A stretch of DNA of 58,196 bases from positions 1 to 58,196 of the forward strand of contig JANWHW010000033.1 in the NCBI GenBank assembly GCA_025450195.1, written 5' to 3'. The translations under genes were made by a program, and so were the position numbers. Below, piece after piece: positions 20,860 to 29,370 of this stretch (the first letter of the stretch is position 1; every line of letters starts with the position of its first letter). The notes beneath the pieces were generated by a model that saw only the letters and a list, made by a program, of their open reading frames with translations, ran no database searches and was not told the DNA's origin. Origin of the DNA: Solirubrobacterales bacterium (GTDB taxonomy: Bacteria > Actinomycetota > Thermoleophilia > Solirubrobacterales > 70-9).

Positions 20860-20890
20860 CGAACATACGTTCTTTACGAACACACGTTCT
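20860..20890. promoter_or_regulatory. Two tandem LexA (SOS) boxes
   Basis: CGAACATACGTTCT (20860-20873) and CGAACACACGTTCT (20877-20890). Both fit the Gram-positive SOS consensus CGAACRNRYGTTC. Their centres are 17 bp apart, and they cover the -35 to -10 region of the minus-strand gene that starts at 20799. Confidence 0.75.
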
Positions 20891-20944
20891 AACCACCTCT
20901 TCGTCAGCGGTTACACCCACGCGTCGGGGCAAGCGGCGGTCGGG

Positions 20945-21757
20945 CTAGACGGCGGCTGCGAGAGTCGCCATCGCCTCGGCGCCCGAAGCGGCGGCGATCG
21001 GGAAGCGCGCCTCGATCCCGAGGCTTGTCTCGCTCAGAGGCAGATCTCCAAACGCAATGCTGCCCCCCGCCTCGCGAACGATCAGCTGCGCCGCGGCGGC
21101 ATCGACGGAGCGGCAGGGCCTCATGCTGAGCATCCCGTCGAAGCGCCCGGCCGCGACGTAGGAGGCGGAGATTGCGATCGAGCCGACGACCCGCAGCCGG
21201 TAGACGCTGCCGGCCAGCGCTTCGAGGGCCGGCAGCATCCATTCCGGCTCAGCGGACTCGACCCCGAGCACCTCGAGCTTGCGGTTGTCGGCGGCCACTT
21301 GAATAGGCACGCCATCGAGGCTTGCCCCCTCTCCACGGCTCGCCACAAACTCCTCCCCGGCGCCGAAGTCATAGACGTAGCCGAACTCCACGTCTGCCAT
21401 CGATGGGCCCGAAGCGACGGCGATGCTGAGGCTGTGGGAGGGAATCGTGCGGCGGGCGTTAAGCGAGCCGTCGATCGGATCGATCACAACCCTGCCGGCG
21501 CCATCGGAGCCGAACTCGACCTCGCCGCGCTCCTCGGAGATCGCCACGAACGAGGCGCCCTCCACGGCCAGTTTCTCCAGCTCACTGAAGATCACGTCCT
21601 CGCAGCGGCGATCGATCACCAGAGTGCGATCGCCGCCCTCGCCAATCCCCTCATACTCGGTGCGAGCCTCGATCCCAGAGGCCTGCTCGAAGATCGCCCG
21701 CTGGGCCGACACAACGCGCCGGCAAATCGCCAACCAGTCCGCGGAGAGGAAATCCAT
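20945..21757 (-). CDS. Inositol monophosphatase-family phosphatase
   Basis: A 270-residue Mg-dependent phosphatase of the IMPase/SuhB/CysQ superfamily. Metal ligands are visible in EERGE (about residue 75), DPIDGSLN (about 93-100) and the C-terminal SVDAAAAQLIVREAGG, where the usual WD is SVD. It may dephosphorylate inositol phosphate, a nucleotide such as PAP, or a sugar phosphate. The ATG at 21757 forms TGATG with the stop of an upstream leader frame; a GTG at 21760 is also possible. The coupled leader suggests the same control as pccB and the TSUP gene. Confidence 0.85.
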   Translation of the reverse strand: MDFLSADWLAICRRVVSAQRAIFEQASGIEARTEYEGIGEGGDRTLVIDRRCEDVIFSELEKLAVEGASFVAISEERGEVEFGSDGAGRVVIDPIDGSLNARRTIPSHSLSIAVASGPSMADVEFGYVYDFGAGEEFVASRGEGASLDGVPIQVAADNRKLEVLGVESAEPEWMLPALEALAGSVYRLRVVGSIAISASYVAAGRFDGMLSMRPCRSVDAAAAQLIVREAGGSIAFGDLPLSETSLGIEARFPIAAASGAEAMATLAAAV

Positions 21758-21828
21758 CACATGGCCTCGCGCTTCGCTCGCGGCGCAAACTGGACCAGAG
21801 GCAATATGGGAGCTCGCTCCGCACTCAT
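21757..21828 (-). CDS. Leader peptide of the MSAERA family, copy B (upstream of the phosphatase)
   Basis: A 23-residue frame, MSAERAPILPLVQFAPRAKR then EAM. Its TGA is part of TGATG with the phosphatase start. TAGCAT lies 7 nt before its ATG and no Shine-Dalgarno is present. The start (MSAERAP) and the end (RAKRE) match copies A, C and D, while the middle has diverged (L-V-Q-F for W-F-F). Confidence 0.6.
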   Translation of the reverse strand: MSAERAPILPLVQFAPRAKREAM

Positions 21829-21835
21829 GGTCCGG

Positions 21836-21841
21836 ATGCTA
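21836..21841 (-). promoter_or_regulatory. -10 box (TAGCAT) for leader B
   Basis: TAGCAT on the minus strand, 7 nt before the leader ATG and back to back with the plus-strand box at 21850. Confidence 0.5.
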
Positions 21842-21849
21842 TGTCGCGC

Positions 21850-21855
21850 TAGCGT
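21850..21855 (+). promoter_or_regulatory. -10 box (TAGCGT), leaderless start of helicase-nuclease
   Basis: TAGCGT on the plus strand, 6 nt before the ATG at 21862. Confidence 0.45.
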
Positions 21856-21861
21856 TGGGCA

Positions 21862-24717
21862 ATGGACTTGACGCCAGATCAGGAGCGCGCAATCCAGCAT
21901 GGCACCGGAGCTCTGCTCGTGCTCGGCGAGGCTGGGACCGGGAAGACCGAGGCCCTGGCGCAACGGTTGGCCCGGCTCGCGGAGGACGGCACCGGGATTG
22001 AGCAGGCGCTGGTCCTCGTATCGACCCGGGCCACCGAGCAGCGGCTGAGCAACCGGGTGGAAGCCCTGCTCGAGCCACCTCACGAAGAGCCGTGGATAGG
22101 GACATGGGGCGTCATCTGCGAGCGACTGCTGCGCGAGCACTCCGACGCCGCCGGCCTCGACCCGTTCTTCGATGTGCTCGGACCGGCCGAACGGCTGGCC
22201 ATGCTGCTCGACCGGCTCGACGAGCTGCCGCTGCGACGTTATGAGATCCGCGGCAACCCCGCCCGGCTGCTGGCTGGACTGCTGGAACGAATCGATGCGC
22301 TGAAGGCCGGCTCGGACCCTCCAGAGCCTGAGTTCGTCGAGCTCTTCGCGGCTCACGATGCGATCCTCGCGGCCGCCGGCAGCATCGATCGCGGCGACGT
22401 CTTCCTGATGCTCAACAAACTCCTGGGCGAACGCCCCGACATCCGTCGGGACCTGGCGGCTCGCTTCCCCTACGTGGTGGTGGACGAGCTCGAGGAGTCG
22501 AGCGCCGCCCAGCGCGCCATCCTCGCGACGCTGGCCGCGGACAACCCAAACCACGTCTACGCCTTGGAGGGCAGCAGCGCCCCGGTAGCTACCTGGTTCC
22601 GCGAGCTCCATCCCGACGCCGACGTCGCGATGCTCGATCGCCAGTTCCGCGAGGCGCCGATCCGCTTCTGGCGATGCTCGAACGAGCGCGCGCAGGCCCA
22701 GGCGGTGGCGCGTGAAGTGGAGCACCTGCTGGCCGAAGGCATTGCGCCGGAGGGGATCTGCGTCCTGATCGACGACCCTGCCGCGCGAGGCGGGCCGATC
22801 GCCGCCGCGATGGAAGAGCAGGGCATCCCCTTCCACGTCTCGGGCCCGGCCGCACTCTTCCGCAGGCCCGAGGTGCGCGACGCGATCGCCTGGCTGCGCG
22901 TCTTGGCGGACCCCGCCGACTCGGCGGCGGCGGCACGGTCGCTGACCCGGCCGCCGATCGAACTGCGCTCAGATGACCTTGCACGGCTGACCACAATCGC
23001 CCGCAGGCGCAACCTCGACATGGTGTCCGCCTGCGAGGCGGCGATGGAGAGCCCCCAGATCCGGGTCGAGGCACGAGAGCGGATCCAGGCCTTCCTGAAG
23101 CTCTATACGGCAGCCTCCTCAGCGATGGAAAAGCGGCGTGCCGACGTCTTCGTGCGGCGATTGATCGAGCGGGTCGGCTTGCGCAGGCAACGACTCTTCG
23201 CGGCGCAGCCGGAGGTCGCCGAGCGCCTGCTCGGGCTCTCACAGCTCGCCGAGCTGGCGGGGGCTTGGGCACGCCGCGAACCGCACGGCTCCACCCGGGA
23301 CTTCGTCCGCCACCTGAGCGCCGTCGCAGAAGCAGGTGTCGAGGCGGCGACCGCGGAGGAGCCACCCACCCCCGGGGCCGTGCTGGGCATGAATCGCCGG
23401 GCGGCCAAGGGCATGGAGTTCGATCACGTCTTCCTGCTCGGGCTCGAGAACGGATCGGGTGCCGAGCGAGTCGGAAAGCCGGCGCGATCAGGCCTCGTCT
23501 ACTCGAGGATCGAGCGCGATCGGGGCGGCGAGACCCGGCCCTCGCTTTTCTACGAAACAGCCTTGGCCGCAGCCGACGTCGAGGAGGAGCTCCACGAGGA
23601 GGAGCTGTTCGGGCCCGCCGAGGGACTGCATGCGACCTACCGCAGGCTGCGCGAAGAGGTGCTCGAGGAGTCCTGGAAGGCAGGAAGGGAGCTCTCGGAG
23701 CCACGACTCGACACGGCGATAGACGTAAGTCGGGCGATCGCCCGCTACCTGGAGCTGCTGAAGCTGGCGGCTCTGGCTCAGCGGCCCGGAGACGAGGCGA
23801 CCGCGGAGGCGGTCGAGGCGGTCAACGGCCTGCTGCGCCAGGTGGCCAGCCCTGAACAGCAGGCTGAGCTGGAAGCCTCGCCGCTCGACTCCTACCTCCT
23901 TGACTCCGAACGGGAGCGCGACAGCCGCCGCAAGCTGATCGCAGCTCGCCATGAGCCCTCGCTGGAGAAATTCCTGCCGCGTCGCAGCAACGGCGCGCTG
24001 AGCCTTTCGGCGTCAGATCTCGATCTCTATTTGACCTGCCCGCTCAAGTACAAGTTCGCCCGCGTCTTCGGCATCCCCCAGGAGCCGACGATCAACCAAC
24101 GCTTCGGCATCCTCATCCACAACGTCCTCGAGCGCTTCCACAAAGAAGACGGCGAGGAGGGAGAGGACAGCCTGCATCGCCTGATGCGGCTCTTCGAGGC
24201 CGGCTGGCACCGCTCCGGGTTCGGCTCCAGCGACGACGAGCTTCAGTTCCGCGACCGCGCCCGCGAGGCAATGCGGCTCTACTGGGCGCAGGAGGGAGAG
24301 TCCGACAGCGAACCCGTCTGGCTCGAGCGCAAGTTCGACATCCGCATCGGGGAGCATCACGTGAGGGGACGGGTGGACCGCATCGATCGCCTCCCCAGCG
24401 GCGACCATGAGCTGATCGACTACAAGACGGGCGAACGCAAGAGCGAAGCCGACCTCCAAAGCGACCTGCAGCTGGCCCTATACCGTCTCGCCGCCCGTGA
24501 AGCCTGGGATTTGGAAGCCAGCGTCGGCAGCTACTACTACGTGCTCGACGCGGAGAAGGTCGCCGCGCCGGTAAGGCCCGACGACGCCAAGCGGGTCGAA
24601 CGAACCGTTCTCCAGGTTGGCGAGGGAGTCCTCGGGCAAGACTTCGAGCCGCGCCCGTCTCCAGCGGTCTGCAGCTGGTGCGATTACCGGCTGGTCTGCC
24701 CTGTCGCCGAGGGCTGA
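21862..24717 (+). CDS. UvrD/RecB-like helicase fused to a PD-(D/E)XK nuclease, helicase motifs degenerate
   Basis: A 951-residue protein with an SF1A helicase body and a C-terminal RecB-type nuclease, as in AddAB or mycobacterial AdnAB. Walker A is intact (GEAGTGKT, residues 22-29), Walker B is VVVDELEE, and the AKGMEFDHVFLLGLENG motif is clear. Motif III (normally GD-x-x-Q-x-I-Y) reads EGSSAPVATW. The motif VI arginine finger (LFYVALTRA) is replaced by LFYETALAAA. The nuclease has GRVDRID (about 835) and IDYKTGE (about 852), then CSWCDYRLVC. With an earlier cysteine (LTCPLKYKF, about 726) this could hold a 4Fe-4S cluster. It resembles the AdnA pattern of a weak motor with an active nuclease. 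No partner gene is in the window. Confidence 0.85.
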   Translation: MDLTPDQERAIQHGTGALLVLGEAGTGKTEALAQRLARLAEDGTGIEQALVLVSTRATEQRLSNRVEALLEPPHEEPWIGTWGVICERLLREHSDAAGLDPFFDVLGPAERLAMLLDRLDELPLRRYEIRGNPARLLAGLLERIDALKAGSDPPEPEFVELFAAHDAILAAAGSIDRGDVFLMLNKLLGERPDIRRDLAARFPYVVVDELEESSAAQRAILATLAADNPNHVYALEGSSAPVATWFRELHPDADVAMLDRQFREAPIRFWRCSNERAQAQAVAREVEHLLAEGIAPEGICVLIDDPAARGGPIAAAMEEQGIPFHVSGPAALFRRPEVRDAIAWLRVLADPADSAAAARSLTRPPIELRSDDLARLTTIARRRNLDMVSACEAAMESPQIRVEARERIQAFLKLYTAASSAMEKRRADVFVRRLIERVGLRRQRLFAAQPEVAERLLGLSQLAELAGAWARREPHGSTRDFVRHLSAVAEAGVEAATAEEPPTPGAVLGMNRRAAKGMEFDHVFLLGLENGSGAERVGKPARSGLVYSRIERDRGGETRPSLFYETALAAADVEEELHEEELFGPAEGLHATYRRLREEVLEESWKAGRELSEPRLDTAIDVSRAIARYLELLKLAALAQRPGDEATAEAVEAVNGLLRQVASPEQQAELEASPLDSYLLDSERERDSRRKLIAARHEPSLEKFLPRRSNGALSLSASDLDLYLTCPLKYKFARVFGIPQEPTINQRFGILIHNVLERFHKEDGEEGEDSLHRLMRLFEAGWHRSGFGSSDDELQFRDRAREAMRLYWAQEGESDSEPVWLERKFDIRIGEHHVRGRVDRIDRLPSGDHELIDYKTGERKSEADLQSDLQLALYRLAAREAWDLEASVGSYYYVLDAEKVAAPVRPDDAKRVERTVLQVGEGVLGQDFEPRPSPAVCSWCDYRLVCPVAEG

Positions 24718-24755
24718 GCAGCGGCGAGCCTAGCCCCTCGATCCACACCCCTGAC

Positions 24756-24907
24756 GAGAGAACAGCCTGTCCGCCCTCCAGTCGAATTGATGGCGCACGG
24801 CCTTCGGCCTTAGCGCCGAAGCTACTGCGCGGCTTTGCCGCGCCAAAGAACCAGATTGCATGTCGCCGCTTCGCGACATTCGCCTGGAGGACGAACAGGC
24901 TCCTCTC
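24756..24907. repeat. Long inverted-repeat element 1
   Basis: Imperfect arms of about 30 nt (24756-24787 and 24878-24907) share GCCTGT-(C/T)CG-(C/T)CCTCCAG-x-CGAAT. They enclose three smaller stems, including GCGCGGC/GCCGCGC and ATGTCGC/GCGACAT. It contains AAAGAACCAGA, also found in the leader-peptide repeats. It shares a 29-nt core with element 2 in opposite orientation. Confidence 0.6.
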
Positions 24908-25028
24908 TCAACAGGGCCCCCCAGCCCCGAGCTTTCTCAGCGAGCACAGGGCCCAAGCCTGGAAGGAAGCTTCGAGGGCGGGAGGCGCTTCGGGTGGAGG
25001 AGCCTTTGAAGCTTTGGTGGGCTTCGAG

Positions 25029-25143
25029 GGGATGCCGGTGCCTCTCTCCGGGAATGTCGCCGAAGGCGGCGATGTGCAATCCGATGGTTGCGCGGCCGCA
25101 GGCGGTAGCGACTTCAATTCCCGGGGAGGGGTGCCGGCATCCC
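25029..25143. repeat. Long inverted-repeat element 2
   Basis: Arms of about 33 nt (starting GGGATGCCGG at 25029, ending CCGGCATCCC at 25143) pair almost throughout and close on a GTGCAAT/ATGGTTGCGC loop region, giving a hairpin of about 115 nt. The minus-strand core (25050-25080, ATTGCACATCGCCGCCTTCG) matches element 1. Between the elements (24908-25028) no gene is seen. Confidence 0.6.
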
Positions 25144-25190
25144 TCTTGACCGCCCGGATAAGGATTGAGGGTGTTGTTGGGGGCTGCGTT

Positions 25191-26054
25191 TTAGTGTTCG
25201 CGGCGCTGCAGGAAGTTCTGGAACTCGCGGGCGATCGTGTCCGCTGAGGGCAGGTCATCGGTGTCCGCCCCAAGCTGCTCGACCTGCTGGGCCTCGATTC
25301 GCTCCACCAGGTCGGCGATCTCCGGATTGGCGGCTATCGCGCGCCCGATCTGTTCCTCATAGCTCGCGGTTTCCACCTCCAGCTCGCCGGCATCCACGGC
25401 GATTCCGGTCAATCCCTCGAGCCGCCGCACCAGCGCCAATGCGGCCTTTGGGTTGGGAATGGCGGCAACGTAGTGAGGCACCGCAGCCCACAACGACGCC
25501 GAGGTCATGCCCAATTGCCGGCAGCAATCGTGAAGGACGCCGACTATCCCGGTCGGCCCTTCGTAACTGGAGCGCTGCAGCTCGAGATCGGCGACCAGCT
25601 CCTCATCGGACGCCAACCCGGTGATCGGCACGGGGAGGGTGTGGGAGACCTCCGCGACCAGGGCTCCCATCGTGATCACCATCTCGACCCCTAGCGTGTC
25701 GGCGGCGGTCGCGATCGTCTCCGAGAACGTCCGCCAGCGCAGGTTTGGCTCGGTGCCGTCGAGCAGGATCAGGTCCCTGTCCGCCTCTGGGATACGGACT
25801 GCGAACAGCTGGTTCTGCGGCCATTCGATGCGAGTCGTCTGCCCTTCGGTGAGCTCGATCGTTGGCCGTGTGACCTGAAAATCGAAGTAGTCCTCCGGGT
25901 CGACGTCGGCGATCAGCTCGGTGTCGAAAGACGCGGCTACCGCTCCCAACGCCGTCGAGGCTGCCCCCGCGGCATCGTTCCAGCCCTGGAACGTGCACAC
26001 GAGTATCGGGTCACGTAGCTGCGGCACGTCGCTTTCCCAGGTCAGCGAGTCCAC
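25191..26054 (-). CDS. PAC2 family protein
   Basis: A 287-residue protein of the PAC2 (proteasome assembly chaperone 2-like) family, common in actinobacteria. Family signs are the early FQGWNDAAGAASTAL, the middle ITMGALVAEVSHTLPVPITG and PHYVAAIPNPKAALALV, with a helical C-terminus. The exact role in bacteria is unknown; a link to protein assembly is proposed from archaeal and eukaryotic relatives. The GTG at 26054 has TAGTCT 6 nt upstream, so the transcript is probably leaderless. It is divergent from the ABC operon. Confidence 0.85.
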   Translation of the reverse strand: MDSLTWESDVPQLRDPILVCTFQGWNDAAGAASTALGAVAASFDTELIADVDPEDYFDFQVTRPTIELTEGQTTRIEWPQNQLFAVRIPEADRDLILLDGTEPNLRWRTFSETIATAADTLGVEMVITMGALVAEVSHTLPVPITGLASDEELVADLELQRSSYEGPTGIVGVLHDCCRQLGMTSASLWAAVPHYVAAIPNPKAALALVRRLEGLTGIAVDAGELEVETASYEEQIGRAIAANPEIADLVERIEAQQVEQLGADTDDLPSADTIAREFQNFLQRREH

Positions 26055-26060
26055 AGTTCC

Positions 26061-26066
26061 AGACTA
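26061..26066 (-). promoter_or_regulatory. -10 box (TAGTCT), leaderless start of PAC2 gene
   Basis: TAGTCT on the minus strand, 6 nt before the GTG at 26054. Confidence 0.5.
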
Positions 26067-26080
26067 CAGACGAGCGCAAT

Positions 26081-26102
26081 GTGAATCGCGATTCACTATG
26101 CT
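26081..26102 (+). promoter_or_regulatory. TetR-type operator overlapping the ABC operon promoter
   Basis: GTGAATCGCGATTCAC (26081-26096) is a perfect 16-bp palindrome. It directly abuts the -10 box TATGCT (26097-26102), which lies 6 nt before the GTG at 26109. The operon's last gene encodes a TetR regulator, the natural candidate to bind here. The divergent PAC2 promoter is only 15 nt away. Confidence 0.7.
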
Positions 26103-26108
26103 GCCGCC

Positions 26109-26846
26109 GTGTTCGAGCTGCACCAAATCAGTAAGGCGTACCCACTCGGGGGAGATCTCATCGAGGTGCTCCATGGGGTGTCGATGGAGATCAAGCCCGG
26201 CAAGCTGGTGGCGATCGTCGGCCCCTCGGGGAGCGGCAAGAGCACCCTGCTGAACCTGATCGGAACGCTGGACACGCCGGATGACGGCCGTCTGCTCTTC
26301 GACGGGCGCGACATCGGAAAACTCAGCCCGTCGGCCCGAGCCAGCTTCCGGGCGGACAACCTTGGCTTCATCTTTCAGTTCTTCAACCTCCTCCCAGGGC
26401 TCACCGCCAGGCAGAACGTCGAGCTCGCCGCGGCGATCGGGCACCGAGACAGGCATTACTCACGCCAGCGCGCCGGAGAGCTGCTGGAGCTCGTCGGCCT
26501 CGGCGACAAGGTCGACGCGCCGGCCCGAAACCTGAGCGGCGGGCAGATGCAACGAGTGGCGATCGCCAGGGCTTTGGTCAACGAGCCGCGGCTGATCCTC
26601 GCCGACGAGCCGACCGGGAACCTCGACCAGCGAAACGCCGCGGGAGTCCTTCAGCTGCTGCGGGAACAGGCGTCCGGAGACAGGGCGGTGGCGATGGTCA
26701 CGCACGACAGGGAACTTGCCGAGCGCTTCGCCGATGAGATCGTCACCTTGGTGGACGGTCGCATTGAGGAAATGGCCGCGGGCGGGCAAAACGGCAAGCG
26801 CGGATTCCGGCTCGTCTCGAACCTCGCCTCGTTGATCGGGAGATGA
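26109..26846 (+). CDS. ABC exporter ATPase (LolD/MacB type)
   Basis: A 245-residue ATPase. It has Walker [10 protein letters not shown], the family-typical [21 protein letters not shown], signature [15 protein letters not shown], Walker [13 protein letters not shown] and switch histidine VTHDRE. It powers the FtsX-like permease encoded next (4-nt overlap). Such pairs move lipids, peptides or drugs outward, or act as mechanotransmission complexes. The start is a GTG on a probably leaderless mRNA. Control by the operon's own TetR protein is likely from the palindrome at the promoter. Confidence 0.93.
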   Translation: MFELHQISKAYPLGGDLIEVLHGVSMEIKPGKLVAIVGPSGSGKSTLLNLIGTLDTPDDGRLLFDGRDIGKLSPSARASFRADNLGFIFQFFNLLPGLTARQNVELAAAIGHRDRHYSRQRAGELLELVGLGDKVDAPARNLSGGQMQRVAIARALVNEPRLILADEPTGNLDQRNAAGVLQLLREQASGDRAVAMVTHDRELAERFADEIVTLVDGRIEEMAAGGQNGKRGFRLVSNLASLIGR

Positions 26847-29359
26847 GCGGCGCGGCAACCTCGCAGGCGCGGCTCACGCTCCTGCTGATCCGTCACCTGC
26901 TCCATGTCATGAGGCGCCAGCGCGCTCGAGCGGTGGTGCTCTGGGCAGCGCTGGCCCTCTCGATCGGTATTGGGATCGGGCTGCTTGCGTTCGTAACCAG
27001 CATCGAAGACTCCTTCCGCGAGCGCGGCGAGGCTGTGGGCGGGGTGTCTGACGTCCAGGTCGAAGCGATCGGCAGCTCCTCGCTCGAAGCGGGCCTCGCA
27101 GAGCGGCTGGAGGACATCTCCGGGACGCGTTATGCGATCCCGATGACACAGCAGCGGATCACGATGGAGCGCAAGCAAGAGCTGATCGTCGCCACGGCGA
27201 TCGGCGTGGATCGCTCAGCGCGCCGACTTGGCAGCGCGGTGCAACGCGATCTCGGCGTACGAGGGAATGACGACAGGAAGCCTGGATTGGCGCTTACCAC
27301 GGCGCTCTCCCAGGAGCTGGGAGGAGTCAAACGCGGCGAGCGGATACAGCTCTCCGCGTTCGGGCACACGGTCGAGCCCCGTGTGGCACGGATCGTCGAC
27401 GTCAACCCCGCGATCGAGGACGTCGTGACCCTGCCGCGCAAATCGCTCGAGCTGCTCAGGGGAGCGCCGGGACAGCCAACGGTCATCTACGTGAAGCTCA
27501 GGCCGGGGGTCTCGACCAAGACTTGGGAAGACCGGGTGCAGGATGCCCTTCCAGGCAATGCCACGATAGCCACACCCCAGAGCAGTCAGGGGGAGCTCAG
27601 CCATGTACTCGACTTCACGGTGCGAGCCCCGACCTTCGTCTTCGGGATGGTCGTGCTGGCAATTGCGGGGCTCCTGATCTACGTCCTGCAGCTGATGCGC
27701 ATGCTCGAGCGCCAGGAGGACCTTGGCCTGCTTCGTGCTCTGGGTTCGGGACGACTGCCGCTGATCGTCGCCGAGAGCATCATCCTCGCCGGGCTGCTGG
27801 CCGCAGCGGTCCCGCCCGGTGTGCTGATCGGCACCCCAATAGCCAATTACCTGGCGTCGCAGGTGCCGACCTACCTCACCGACATCTTCGGCTTCAACGT
27901 GCAGGTCGCGATCCGCCCCGACGTGGTCGCGATCGCTTCCTTACTGGCCCTCCTCGCCGGCATCGCCGCGACGGTCGGGGCACTTTCCTCGGCGCGGGGC
28001 TCGATCGCCGACCAGCTCGGACGCTCGCCCCAGGCGGGAGCGACGGTGACCTCGGAGATAACGCTGCGAGCCTCGCTCGCACTGCTGGGCGGCGGGGCAG
28101 CCTGCCTGGCACTGGGCTTGATAATCGCCGACCTGGGCGTCTTCCCCCTTGCAGCAGTGATCATCCTGGTGGGACTGGCACTGTCAACGCCGGGCGTCGT
28201 CGGCTTGGTGACCATCGGGCTCGGGCGGCTGGAGCACGGCGGCTCGACCGTAACGCTCGTCGCCCGCGGCGCCGTCGAGGCCAACCCCCGCCGCGCCGCA
28301 CTCGCGGCGGCGATCATGGCGCTTGGGGTCGCAGCGGTGATCCCGCCCCAGCTTGCCGAGCACAGCCTCCTCGAACGCACCGACCTGCTCAGCCAAACGA
28401 TCCGACCGAAAGCCCAGCAGCTACTCGCCTCCGACGACTCCTTCGCCACCGTCCCGATCACCAGCCGCTTCGCGCGACAGGCATTGCGGGACCCGACCGC
28501 TCCGGCGAACCCGACCGCGTTCGCCTTCATCCCATACGAAGGGCGGAAAATCGAGCTGCGGGCGTTGGTTCCGAACAAACGGCACGGCATCATCCGGAAT
28601 GGGGTTGGGCTCCCACAGCAGCTGCCCAAGCTGCGTGCCCACCCCAAGGACATCCTGATCTCGCGCGTGATGGCAACCGGGTTCGACATCGAAACGGGAG
28701 ATTCAATCGCGGTACACACGGCAGTCGGGCAACGGAAGCTGAAAGTGGTCGGCGAAGTCGAGGACTTCGCCTGGCCCTCGGGGACCATCTATATGGACAT
28801 CGACCGCTACCGCAGCCTCTACCGAACCGATGCCGTGAACGTGCTTGCGGTGAGACGACGCAGCAGCATCGACACAAACGCCCTGAAAGGGCTGAAGCCC
28901 CTTCATACAGTCTCCGGCACCGAGTTCAGGGGACGGCTCGAGGCACAGATGCAGAAGAGCACCCAGGGGCTGCTGGCAATGAGGGTCCTCACCCTCCTCG
29001 CCGCGCTGGTGGCGGTGGGGGGCATCATCGCCACCTCGGTCTTCGCCCGCCGCCGCGAGTGGGCGGTGCTCCGAGCGATGGGAATCCGCAGTGGAGGGCT
29101 CTTCGCGGCGCTCGCCGTGGAGACCCTGCTGGTGATGACCTTGGGCGGCATTTGCGGCGCCATCGGGGGAGTCGTCTCCTTTAGAGGCCCAACGCTTGGC
29201 TTCCTCGAGTCCCAGGGCTACATCGTCAGCGATGCCATCGTCGCGACGACGGTCTTCGCCGTCGTCGCCGGGGCCGTGTTGATCGGCACGGTGGCGGCCG
29301 CGCTGCCCGCCTGGTTGACGGCGAGGGCCCCACTCTCCAACGCGCTCTCCTACGAGTAG
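26843..29359 (+). CDS. ABC exporter permease with two FtsX domains
   Basis: An 838-residue membrane protein with an N-terminal helix, a large extracytoplasmic domain (about residues 50-260), and a first FtsX domain of several helices (about 260-500, EDLGLLRALGSGR). A second external domain (about 520-710) and a C-terminal FtsX domain (about 710-838, REWAVLRAMGIRSG) follow. This duplicated layout is typical of large actinobacterial exporters without a MacA-type partner. The substrate is unknown. The start overlaps the ATPase stop. Confidence 0.9.
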   Translation: MSGAATSQARLTLLLIRHLLHVMRRQRARAVVLWAALALSIGIGIGLLAFVTSIEDSFRERGEAVGGVSDVQVEAIGSSSLEAGLAERLEDISGTRYAIPMTQQRITMERKQELIVATAIGVDRSARRLGSAVQRDLGVRGNDDRKPGLALTTALSQELGGVKRGERIQLSAFGHTVEPRVARIVDVNPAIEDVVTLPRKSLELLRGAPGQPTVIYVKLRPGVSTKTWEDRVQDALPGNATIATPQSSQGELSHVLDFTVRAPTFVFGMVVLAIAGLLIYVLQLMRMLERQEDLGLLRALGSGRLPLIVAESIILAGLLAAAVPPGVLIGTPIANYLASQVPTYLTDIFGFNVQVAIRPDVVAIASLLALLAGIAATVGALSSARGSIADQLGRSPQAGATVTSEITLRASLALLGGGAACLALGLIIADLGVFPLAAVIILVGLALSTPGVVGLVTIGLGRLEHGGSTVTLVARGAVEANPRRAALAAAIMALGVAAVIPPQLAEHSLLERTDLLSQTIRPKAQQLLASDDSFATVPITSRFARQALRDPTAPANPTAFAFIPYEGRKIELRALVPNKRHGIIRNGVGLPQQLPKLRAHPKDILISRVMATGFDIETGDSIAVHTAVGQRKLKVVGEVEDFAWPSGTIYMDIDRYRSLYRTDAVNVLAVRRRSSIDTNALKGLKPLHTVSGTEFRGRLEAQMQKSTQGLLAMRVLTLLAALVAVGGIIATSVFARRREWAVLRAMGIRSGGLFAALAVETLLVMTLGGICGAIGGVVSFRGPTLGFLESQGYIVSDAIVATTVFAVVAGAVLIGTVAAALPAWLTARAPLSNALSYE

Positions 29360-29370
29360 GCGCAAACAGC

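Noticed and set aside
24678-25247. Open frames in the helicase-PAC2 gap, both strands
   Set aside because: They run through inverted repeats and lack start signals or protein-like composition. The region is better explained by two hairpin elements.
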